Shown here piece after piece: positions 1 to 5,179 of a DNA stretch of 5,179 nucleotides. Position numbers and translations under genes: made by a program. This DNA is from an uncultured Fastidiosipila sp. (GTDB lineage: Bacteria; Bacillota; Clostridia; Saccharofermentanales; Fastidiosipilaceae), in assembly GCA_938014865.1 (NCBI GenBank), contig CALLQJ010000075.1, positions 1-5,179 on the forward strand, in the 5' to 3' direction. Under the pieces are notes generated by a model, which saw only the letters and a list, made by a program, of their open reading frames with translations, searched no databases and had not been told where the DNA came from. Numbering within the stretch: position 1 is the stretch's first letter; the number at the start of each line of letters is the position of its first letter.

Positions 1-746
1 GCCCGCTTCGCGGCGTCTTCCCCGCCGTAATCACTGAAAAGAAAGCACCTGCCGGAATTTCCGATCAACTCGGGCAAAGGCGCCGTATCCTCCGGGACCG
101 TTTCGCTGACCTTAGGGGGCTCCGTTTCACTTGCCGCGGGAGCCGTCGTGTCCGCTGTGGTTTCAGGCCGCCTCGTTTCCGCCGGCTGTGAAGATGCCGT
201 CCGGCTGCTTTCGGGAACGCTCTCCGTCGTCTTTTTCGCCGTTGTCTCTGCCGGCGTTTTTTGCGTCGTCTTCTGCGGCACGCTTTCCGAACTGCTATTT
301 TTCGGCGGCTCCGTCGTTTCTGCCGGCTTTTCCGTATGCTTTTCCGGCGTAGGGACGCTTGTTTCCGGAGAGGCCGGCGATGTCCGGCTCTCCGCTTCGC
401 TTTTATACCTTTCTTGACGCTTAAACCCATCCGTCCGCCTTGTCACGGTCAGTTCTGAAAATTTCCCGGCGTTGTTTTTTGAAGATGTCATTAAGGACCT
501 TTTCTCTTTTTTTATGCCCGTCTCTTTTGTGATGAGCTCTTCGGACGGAAGACTTTCCCTGCGAAGCGTTTCGCTTCTTTCTTTTTCCGGAGCCGCTTCT
601 TTTCTTTCTTCAGGGCGGCCTCGGCCGCAGGCCGAAAGCAGTACGGGCAGGATCAGAAGACCCGCGGAAAGTTTTTTAAGCCGGCTGCGGCCTGCGTTTT
701 TGCATTTATGTTTTTTATTTCTTTTCTTTCGTTTCGGAAAAAGCAT
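1..746 (-). CDS. Secreted lipoprotein with Thr/Pro/Glu-rich linker, 3' end outside window
   Basis: An unbroken frame runs from ATG at 744-746 to the left edge: 248 residues with no stop, so the C-terminal part is missing. Residues 1-25 carry 13 Lys/Arg. A hydrophobic stretch (about 26-39) follows and ends in the lipobox LSAC, with Cys40 as the expected lipidation site, so the mature protein should be anchored to the outer face of the membrane. Residues about 41-118 are charged and probably disordered. Residues about 119-224 form a low-complexity Thr/Pro/Glu/Ser linker with PAETT twice, PAETR once and ESVP twice, a typical wall-spanning spacer. A folded domain seems to begin at about 226 with GNSGRCFLF. 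Similar GNSG-F segments occur in clostridial lipoproteins, some with CAP domains, but too little is visible to name it. AGGAGG (757-762) lies 10 bases upstream of the ATG, a slightly long spacing. The lipoprotein call is firm; the function is unknown. Confidence 0.85.
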   Translation of the reverse strand, partial: MLFPKRKKRNKKHKCKNAGRSRLKKLSAGLLILPVLLSACGRGRPEERKEAAPEKERSETLRRESLPSEELITKETGIKKEKRSLMTSSKNNAGKFSELTVTRRTDGFKRQERYKSEAESRTSPASPETSVPTPEKHTEKPAETTEPPKNSSSESVPQKTTQKTPAETTAKKTTESVPESSRTASSQPAETRRPETTADTTAPAASETEPPKVSETVPEDTAPLPELIGNSGRCFLFSDYGGEDAAKR

Positions 747-964
747 GCGCTCCGAACCTCCTTTTTGCGTTCATGCTGTTCAGCATAGAGGCTCGGCGCG
801 GGATCTGAAATGAATAATCCGCGTTCAGAAAAAAAGCGGAAAAGCCGCATTTTCCACCGGATGGCCGGGCCGGGAAGAATAGCGTGTACTTTTACGCCTA
901 CGTGCATTTCCCGCAGCACGGGATTTTCGCTAGGCTGGAAAAACAGAGCCCAAGGGAGGTTTCC
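747..964. promoter_or_regulatory. Divergent intergenic region with inverted repeats
   Basis: This 218-base gap separates the lipoprotein gene (leftward) from the cysteine-cluster gene (rightward), so it should hold promoters for both. No convincing -35/-10 pair was found on either strand. Visible structure: a perfect inverted repeat ATGCTG-TT-CAGCAT at 773-786, a stem GGAAAA/TTTTCC with a 6-base loop at 838-855 that overlaps a competing GCGG/CCGC stem, and CCCG/CGGG arms around 910-922. The first lies just upstream of the lipoprotein ribosome binding site and could be an operator or a leader hairpin. The promoter role is inferred from gene orientation only. Confidence 0.4.
953..959 (+). promoter_or_regulatory. 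Ribosome binding site that decides the start of the cysteine-cluster gene
   Basis: AGGGAGG sits 5 bases before the ATG at 965-967. The alternative GTG start at 884 in the same frame, which would add 27 residues, has only a weak GGGAAG (872-877) upstream. The ATG at 965 is therefore preferred. Confidence 0.75.
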
Positions 965-1840
965 ATGTTGCGGATGACATTTTGTGATGACGGCAGCACG
1001 CTGCGCTGCCTGGTACAGGACAAAAGCCGAGCGCCCAAAACCTTGCTGCGCTTTTCTGCGGAAAATACGGGCGAGGATCTTTTGAGCTTTATTCATTTCA
1101 GCAGAGAGCTGACAGGCGGAGAAAATCTCTTCACGGCGGCCTCGGCCCTCCTGCCCGCCCGACTGAATGCGCTCTTGTTTTATTTTTACCTGCTTTATTT
1201 GGACCGGCCCCGAGGGGAAGCGTCCGGGCCTGATGCCTTTCAGAAAAAATGGAAAGACTTGATGAAAAAAGCGGAGCAGATCATCGCTGCTTTCCGCCGG
1301 CAGCAGAAGGCGGCGGGGCTGCAGCTCAAATGTCTCCCGGAAGCGTCCCCGCTTTTTCCTGGGCTCCGCCTTTACCTGATCGAATCGGCCGCGGATTATG
1401 TCCACTTCAGCCTCTTCTGTCTTCTGCCGCAGCTTGCGGCCTTGTCCCGCTGCAAGGTCTGCGGGGCCTATTTTCTGCGCAGCGGACAGCAGAAAGGCGA
1501 ATTATGCGCCTATGAAAAACGAGACGGGCTCTCCTGCACCGCCCGCCGCTGCCGGAAAAATGCTGCGGAAAGACTGGCCCGCGACCCGCTCCTGCAGCTC
1601 TACCGCAAAGTCTATAAGCGGCAGTATATGCGCTGTGAAAGAGCGCTGGACCTCGCGGACGGCAGGATCTGCTCCCCCGGCAATTACCCGCCTTTCCGGG
1701 CCTGGAGCCGAAGGGCCAAGGCGGAGCGCAAGGCCTACCGGGCAGGGCTTTTGGATGCGGAAAGCTTCCGGGAAAAACTCGACGCCTTAGACCGGGAAAT
1801 TCTTTATAAAGATCTTCAGATCGGCAATTACCGGAACTGA
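965..1840 (+). CDS. Cysteine-cluster protein, probable DUF6076 family, function unknown
   Basis: The frame encodes 291 residues from ATG 965, chosen for its AGGGAGG, and ends at TGA 1838-1840; a GTG at 884 would give 318. The N-terminal half is mostly helical-looking without a clear signal peptide or membrane segment, so the protein is probably cytoplasmic. The central feature is a zinc-ribbon-like cluster: RCKVCGAYF (Cys163 and Cys166), then Cys181, Cys191 and Cys196, in the pattern C-x2-C-x14-C-x9-C-x4-C, rich in Arg/Lys. A basic helical stretch follows (LYRKVYKRQYMR, about 212-223), then a tail with aromatic residues and RAKAERKAYRAG. This order (C-x2-CG-xYF, spaced cysteines, then a YKxxY helix and a charged tail) matches my recollection of DUF6076, common in Clostridia. 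Family membership is from pattern memory, not a search. Metal or nucleic-acid binding is plausible but inferred. It stands alone between a divergent and a convergent neighbour. Confidence 0.75.
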   Translation: MLRMTFCDDGSTLRCLVQDKSRAPKTLLRFSAENTGEDLLSFIHFSRELTGGENLFTAASALLPARLNALLFYFYLLYLDRPRGEASGPDAFQKKWKDLMKKAEQIIAAFRRQQKAAGLQLKCLPEASPLFPGLRLYLIESAADYVHFSLFCLLPQLAALSRCKVCGAYFLRSGQQKGELCAYEKRDGLSCTARRCRKNAAERLARDPLLQLYRKVYKRQYMRCERALDLADGRICSPGNYPPFRAWSRRAKAERKAYRAGLLDAESFREKLDALDREILYKDLQIGNYRN

Positions 1841-1858
1841 GCTTCGGCAAAAGGCAGC

Positions 1859-1887
1859 AAAAAACCCGCAGCTTTTACACTGCGGGT
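1859..1887 (-). terminator. Intrinsic terminator of the persulfide dioxygenase-rhodanese gene
   Basis: Arms ACCCGCAG (1864-1871) and CTGCGGGT (1880-1887) pair perfectly over 8 bp around an 8-base loop. Read on the minus strand, the stem is followed by a run of six T (1864 down to 1859), the classic intrinsic terminator layout. On the plus strand the hairpin is followed by CTTCTGCC, so termination of the rightward gene here would be weak. An outer pairing GGCAG (1853-1857) with CTGCC (1891-1895) could extend the structure. It lies 63 bases past the TGA at 1950 but about 200 past the internal TAA at 2088, which fits 1950 as the ancestral gene end. Confidence 0.8.
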
Positions 1888-1949
1888 CTTCTGCCAATGT
1901 TAGGTAAAAAGGATTTCTGCACGAAATACGATTCAGGGGGTCTAAACCT

Positions 1950-2087
1950 TCAGGCCTCCGCCTTGGATTTTTCATAGCGAACGGCTTCGGCGCCGCCGTC
2001 GATCACCGTGACCTTATAGCCGAGGCGCTTCAGATAAGAAGCGGCGGTACTCGCCCGGTCCCCCGAGGCGCAGAGGATGTAAATGTT
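1950..2087 (-). pseudogene. Detached C-terminal rhodanese segment with the catalytic cysteine loop
   Basis: Reading straight on from the TAA at 2088-2090 in the same frame gives 45 codons to TGA 1950-1952. The start, NIYILCASGDRAS, carries the rhodanese active-site loop C-x-x-G-x-R, followed by a helix and GYKVTVIDGG, the usual last strand and turn of the domain. It completes the second rhodanese domain left unfinished at the TAA. There is no ribosome binding site or good start codon near its beginning, so it is unlikely to be translated separately. The uninterrupted frame and intact motif point to a single recent nonsense change, a base error, or readthrough. If read through, the whole protein would be 451 residues with the catalytic Cys at 412. 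Confidence 0.8.
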
Positions 2088-3305
2088 TTAGTTCTTCGGA
2101 AGCTTCTCATATTCTTTGTACAGCAGCTGCAGGGGAATATTCACCCGGTTTTCCGCCGGATCACCGTCGCTGAATTCTTCCGCCTTGCGGACGTCGAGGA
2201 GGAATGCATCGTCGAGCGCGAGGAAATCCTCGGCTGAAATCAGATCCAGTGCCTCGGGATAAATATCTGTATAGCGAGAGGCTTCAACAGGGCTCTGAAG
2301 ATAGCCTTTGACCTGATCAAAGCCGACCCGGAGCGCCGAGCGGTAAAGGCTCATGATCATCTCCATGTCGTCGTAGTCCGCCGTGAAGACAATGGCTTCG
2401 TCATTCGGGAAAAGGGTGCCGAGGAAGGTCGAGAAATTGTTCCGGCTGAGATAAATCGATGACGGAATATGCGCGGCGGAATAAGCCTGCCGGGAACGGG
2501 CATCGATAATGGTATAGCCTTTTTCCCGGACTTCTTCAAGGCTCAGAAGCGGCAGGGTATGCCGGCAGCGGGGATACGCCGCTCCCTTTACGTTATAGAC
2601 TTCCATGGCTTCAAAATAGCGCGGCTTAATGCGCATGCGCCCGAATTTTTCGATGAAGGCTTCGCGGGATTCTGCCTGCAGTTCGGGGTTCGTCAGGCGT
2701 TCGTAGCCCAGGGTGGAAAAGGGCAGTTCCTTCATATTGCTGCCGCAGGCCGAACCGGCTCCGTGTGCGGGCAGGACGAGGACATGATCGCCTAAGGGCA
2801 TGAGTTTTTCAAAAACGGAATCGTACAAGAGGCCGGTCATTTTTTCTAAGTTTTCCTCGCCGTAAAAATCCGTGCGGCCCAGGTCGCCGGTGAAAAGGCA
2901 GTCGCCCGTAAAAACGAGATAAGGGCTTTGCTCCCCTTTTTCATAAACGGCGTAGCACAGATGCCCTAAGGTGTGCCCCGGGGTGTGGATGGCGCGGATC
3001 TTGAGATTGCCGACGGAAAATTCCCGGCCGTCTTCGATCGCTTCGCCGTAGACATGGCCTAAGTCTTCATGGGCCGATACGTAGACCGGCGCGCCTGTTT
3101 TCTCGCCTAATTCTTTGGAGCCGATGATGAAATCTTCGTGGCGGTGGGTTTCGAGAATACCGCTGATCCTGTAGCCGTTTTCATTGGCGATATCCATATA
3201 TACCGAAACGTCTCTTCTGGGGTCTACGACAAATACTTCGCCCGCATCCCCGATCATCCAGGAATTATGCGCCAAGCCTTTGCTTTCAACTTTTTTTAAA
3301 AACAT
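2088..3305 (-). CDS. Persulfide dioxygenase-rhodanese (CstB-like, MBL fold), cut short by in-frame TAA
   Basis: The frame encodes 405 residues from ATG 3303-3305 to TAA 2088-2090. Residues about 1-245 form an MBL-fold domain: THRHEDF (53-59), TPGH (108-111), TGDCLFTGDLGR (133-144) and PAHGAGSACG (179-188). In ETHE1/CstB-type persulfide dioxygenases one iron is held by two His and one Asp; the counterparts are His54, His111 and Asp135. These enzymes oxidise low-molecular-weight thiol persulfides with O2 to sulfite and free thiol, in the cytoplasm. Residues about 257-345 form a first rhodanese fold (IIDARSRQAY) whose active-loop position (FTADYDD) has no Cys, so it is inactive, as in CstB's linker domain. 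A second rhodanese starts at about 357 (LLDVRKAEEF, VNIPL) but stops at KLPKN, before the catalytic Cys, which lies in frame downstream. An in-frame ATG at 3383 would add 26 basic residues, but the ribosome binding site favours 3305. The family call is firm; the truncation leaves sulfur transfer in doubt. Confidence 0.9.
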   Translation of the reverse strand: MFLKKVESKGLAHNSWMIGDAGEVFVVDPRRDVSVYMDIANENGYRISGILETHRHEDFIIGSKELGEKTGAPVYVSAHEDLGHVYGEAIEDGREFSVGNLKIRAIHTPGHTLGHLCYAVYEKGEQSPYLVFTGDCLFTGDLGRTDFYGEENLEKMTGLLYDSVFEKLMPLGDHVLVLPAHGAGSACGSNMKELPFSTLGYERLTNPELQAESREAFIEKFGRMRIKPRYFEAMEVYNVKGAAYPRCRHTLPLLSLEEVREKGYTIIDARSRQAYSAAHIPSSIYLSRNNFSTFLGTLFPNDEAIVFTADYDDMEMIMSLYRSALRVGFDQVKGYLQSPVEASRYTDIYPEALDLISAEDFLALDDAFLLDVRKAEEFSDGDPAENRVNIPLQLLYKEYEKLPKN

Positions 3306-3309
3306 AAAA

Positions 3310-3317
3310 CTTCCTTT
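3310..3317 (-). promoter_or_regulatory. Ribosome binding site fixing the persulfide dioxygenase start
   Basis: On the minus strand AAAGGAAG ends 4 bases before the ATG at 3303-3305 and supports this start over the in-frame ATG at 3381-3383. The protein from 3305 begins MFLKKVESKGLAHNSW, which fits the usual start of this enzyme family. The extra upstream residues are basic and low in family resemblance. Confidence 0.7.
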
Positions 3318-3373
3318 CTTCTGGCTGCGTCGTGTGTTCTGCGGCAGGGCCCGGAGGCCTTCTGTTTTGATTT

Positions 3374-3420
3374 TTTGCCGCAAATTTATTGTAACTTACT
3401 TAAGTACAGAATACTGTAAT
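3374..3420 (-). promoter_or_regulatory. AT-rich promoter/operator candidate upstream of the persulfide dioxygenase gene
   Basis: This AT-rich patch inside the GC-rich 156-base gap holds two abutting palindromes: TACTTAAGTA (3397-3406, perfect) and TACAG-AATA-CTGTA (3405-3418, perfect 5-bp arms), sharing the bases TA. A third, TTTGC-C-GCAAA, lies at 3374-3384. On the minus strand TACAAT (5 of 6 to the -10 consensus) falls between these repeats, but no good -35 is visible. The arrangement resembles a repressor operator overlapping a promoter. CstB-type genes are often controlled by persulfide-sensing repressors, but I cannot match these repeats to a known site, so the regulator is unassigned. 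Confidence 0.45.
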
Positions 3421-3461
3421 AAGGCATTGAAACGCCGCCGAGCGAAGAAAAGATGGTTTTT

Positions 3462-5179
3462 TCAGGCCTCGCCGCTTTCGGAGGGAGCGCAGTAATAGAA
3501 AAGGCGATCGCTTTTTGTCTCGGTCCGGGCAAGGATTTCGTTCATGCCGCTTTGAAGCGGCAGCTCCGTATAGAGCTGACGCCGCGTCCCGCTGCCGTGC
3601 CCCGCGGAAACACCATTTATGAAAAGCTCCGCTTCACGGCTGCCCCGGTAGAGCACGAGCTCTGCCCGGCCGGCTTTTTCGGGCAGGCTGCTGCGGGCAA
3701 TGTGCACGAAATCATCGCCGGAAAAGAAGGCTTTATAAAGGTAAAAACGATCCGTATAATCCTGCTCGCCCGCTCCCGGGAAAAATTGAAGGTCCTGCGT
3801 TTCCTCTGAGGGACGCCGCAGCGTGTCATCGGAAAAAATCACAATGGCCGCTTCGTCCCCTCTCGTGATTTCTTCCAGGAGAAAAGCCTCGGAGGCCTCG
3901 CGGGCGGCCGGGACGGTTTCGGACCCGGCGGCCTGCGTTTCATCGTCTTTAATTTCCACCCCGAGCACGAGCTCGGGCAGGGCTTCTTTTAACGCCTCTA
4001 TTTTCTGCCGGAAGGCGGCAATTTCATAGCTTTCCGCGGCTGCGGAAATGCTGAAAATATAAATATCCGCTAATTCCGAAAGCCGCGGATCAGGGGCGGG
4101 GACGTCCTGCAGGATCAAGGCCGCGGGGCGGCTCGGATCGAGGTCAAAACACAGCGCTCTGAGGTTTTTGAGGCGGGCAAAAAGCGCCTCGTCTTTGAGC
4201 GGATCCGGCATATCGAAGCCTAAGGTCCAATAGAGAACCGAGGGCTGATTGTAGTATTGATAAATCAGCGCCTGAAGGGCTTCGCGGGCGCGGTCCAGGC
4301 AGCGGATCTCCCGGCCCAAAGGCCCGGTCAAAGGCAGGGCGGGCGCAAGGGCAAAGCCGCTTCCTGTCGCCTCGTCATTAAAATAAGGATTAAAAGGGCA
4401 GCAGCGGATGTCCCAAAGGTTGATGCCGAAGGCAAAGGCACTGTCCGCCTTGCTCTCCGGCAGGCCGTAATACGGCGCATTATAGGAAGCTCGGGAGCGA
4501 GTAAAGCGCAGGCCGCGCAGGCGGATTTTTTCGCTGTTGAGATAAAGGGCACCGCGGCGGCAGGCGATCTGCCGGATCCCGACTGTTTCCGTAAAACGAT
4601 CGCTCAGCCGGCCTTCTGCGTAAAGGCTTGCCGTCAGGCGAAAGCTTGCCGCGGGATCTTCCTGTGTCAAAGCTTTGAGCTTCCCGGCGGGCAGGCTCAG
4701 CGCAGCTTCTTCAGAAGCCGGCAGCAGCGCCGACATAAGCTTTTCGCCTTCCTGCGTTCTCAGATCAAAGCCTAAGCGGCTGCCGGGGGGCGGATTTTGA
4801 ATCTGCGCGCTTAAATGCAAATAATCCTGACCGTCCTGCTCTTGTGAAGAGCAGAAGACCGCCGTGCGGCCGAAGAGATTGCGCCGGAAAGAAAAAGCCG
4901 GCACGTATTCCAAAAAGACTTCGCCCAGGAGCCCGTTCTGCGTTAAGGCTTCGAGATTTTGCGGGAGTACACAGGGCGCTGCTCCGTTATCGACGGTGAG
5001 CACAATGTAATTGTCCCGTTCCGCCGTCAGATAGCGCGTGATATCAAAGCTGACCCGGCTCACGGCCCCCTGCCGGGTTCCGGCGCGGCGGCGATTCACG
5101 TAGCAGGTCACGCTGTGCGCCGCAGATAGGATATGAAGATAATAGAAGCCTTCTTTCTTTTCCTTAAGCCGCAGATTCC
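3462..5179 (-). CDS. Glycoside hydrolase family 2-like protein with altered catalytic motif, 5' end outside window
   Basis: The frame is open from the right edge to TGA 3462-3464: 571 residues, with the N-terminus missing. A GTG at 5109-5111 is an internal codon, since the frame stays open and GH2-like upstream. Residues about 1-90 match the end of a GH2 sugar-binding jelly roll (CYVNRRRAG, FDITRYL, VLTVDNG). A beta-sandwich follows to about 205 (TVGIRQIACRRGALYLN), then a barrel-like region with INLWDIRCCPFNPYF, YNQPSVLYWTLGFD and LVLGVEI, and a C-terminal sandwich (FYLYKAFFSGDDFVHIA, AELFINGVSAG). GH2 enzymes such as beta-galactosidases and beta-glucuronidases carry WxLGNE for the acid/base and SEY for the nucleophile. 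Here the first reads WTLGFD (Asp322 for Glu, Phe321 for Asn) and the second VEI (Glu408 kept). SHYP is replaced by CCPF. The fold call is good; activity and substrate are unknown. No signal peptide can be judged. Confidence 0.8.
   Translation of the reverse strand, partial: NLRLKEKKEGFYYLHILSAAHSVTCYVNRRRAGTRQGAVSRVSFDITRYLTAERDNYIVLTVDNGAAPCVLPQNLEALTQNGLLGEVFLEYVPAFSFRRNLFGRTAVFCSSQEQDGQDYLHLSAQIQNPPPGSRLGFDLRTQEGEKLMSALLPASEEAALSLPAGKLKALTQEDPAASFRLTASLYAEGRLSDRFTETVGIRQIACRRGALYLNSEKIRLRGLRFTRSRASYNAPYYGLPESKADSAFAFGINLWDIRCCPFNPYFNDEATGSGFALAPALPLTGPLGREIRCLDRAREALQALIYQYYNQPSVLYWTLGFDMPDPLKDEALFARLKNLRALCFDLDPSRPAALILQDVPAPDPRLSELADIYIFSISAAAESYEIAAFRQKIEALKEALPELVLGVEIKDDETQAAGSETVPAAREASEAFLLEEITRGDEAAIVIFSDDTLRRPSEETQDLQFFPGAGEQDYTDRFYLYKAFFSGDDFVHIARSSLPEKAGRAELVLYRGSREAELFINGVSAGHGSGTRRQLYTELPLQSGMNEILARTETKSDRLFYYCAPSESGEA

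Noticed and set aside
65..430. Minus-strand 121-residue open frame, extremely Arg/Lys-rich
   Set aside because: It is a frame-shifted reading of the lipoprotein linker, whose repetitive codons give an artificial basic protein. The lipoprotein frame has the ribosome binding site, signal peptide and lipobox.
653..1405. Minus-strand 250-residue open frame across the divergent gap
   Set aside because: It overlaps both the lipoprotein start and the cysteine-cluster gene on the opposite strand and shows no recognisable domain; a shadow of GC-rich coding sequence.
1407..1850. Minus-strand 147-residue open frame antisense to the cysteine-cluster gene
   Set aside because: Composition is that of an antisense reading (Arg, Pro, Gly and Cys rich) and the sense strand carries an ordered Cys motif.
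1787..1975. Minus-strand 62-residue open frame beginning ATGAAAAATCC
   Set aside because: It is an out-of-frame reading that starts inside the rhodanese tail and runs through the terminator hairpin; no ribosome binding site was seen.
2088..2090. TAA as a recoded selenocysteine or pyrrolysine codon
   Set aside because: Selenocysteine uses TGA and pyrrolysine uses TAG. The catalytic Cys is still present six codons downstream, so no special residue is needed at this position.
4257..4775. Plus-strand 172-residue open frame
   Set aside because: It is antisense to the GH2-like gene, has no recognisable domain, and the opposite strand encodes clear GH2 motifs.

Overview
The window looks like chromosomal DNA of a moderately GC-rich member of the Bacillota, probably a clostridial anaerobe. 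The grounds are strong AGGAGG-type ribosome binding sites, a lipoprotein with a Thr/Pro/Glu-rich linker, a protein resembling the DUF6076 family (largely clostridial), and a persulfide dioxygenase-rhodanese enzyme of the Firmicute CstB type. This placement is inference from family distribution; no rRNA or marker gene is present. No tRNA, CRISPR array, transposase or phage gene was seen.

Layout: (1) 1-746, minus strand: the N-terminal 248 residues of a secreted lipoprotein whose C-terminal domain lies beyond the left edge. (2) 747-964: a divergent intergenic region with short inverted repeats. (3) 965-1840, plus strand: a 291-residue cysteine-cluster protein, best guess DUF6076, function unknown. 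(4) 1841-1949: a convergent gap holding an intrinsic terminator that works for the minus strand. (5) 1950-3305, minus strand: a metallo-beta-lactamase-fold persulfide dioxygenase fused to two rhodanese domains, cut by an in-frame TAA at 2088-2090. The remaining 45 codons, including the rhodanese active-site Cys loop, follow in the same frame. (6) 3306-3461: an AT-rich promoter/operator-like region with two abutting palindromes. (7) 3462-5179, minus strand: a glycoside hydrolase family 2-like protein, 5' end outside the window, with a divergent catalytic site.

The genes do not form one obvious pathway. The GH2-like gene and the persulfide dioxygenase gene are codirectional with a 156-base gap, so cotranscription is possible, but the regulatory-looking gap suggests the latter has its own promoter. 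The most notable observation is the in-frame TAA five codons before the rhodanese catalytic cysteine codon. It could be a recent nonsense mutation, a base error, or (least likely) recoding. The second is the altered acid/base motif of the GH2-like protein, which suggests a changed or lost hydrolase activity.
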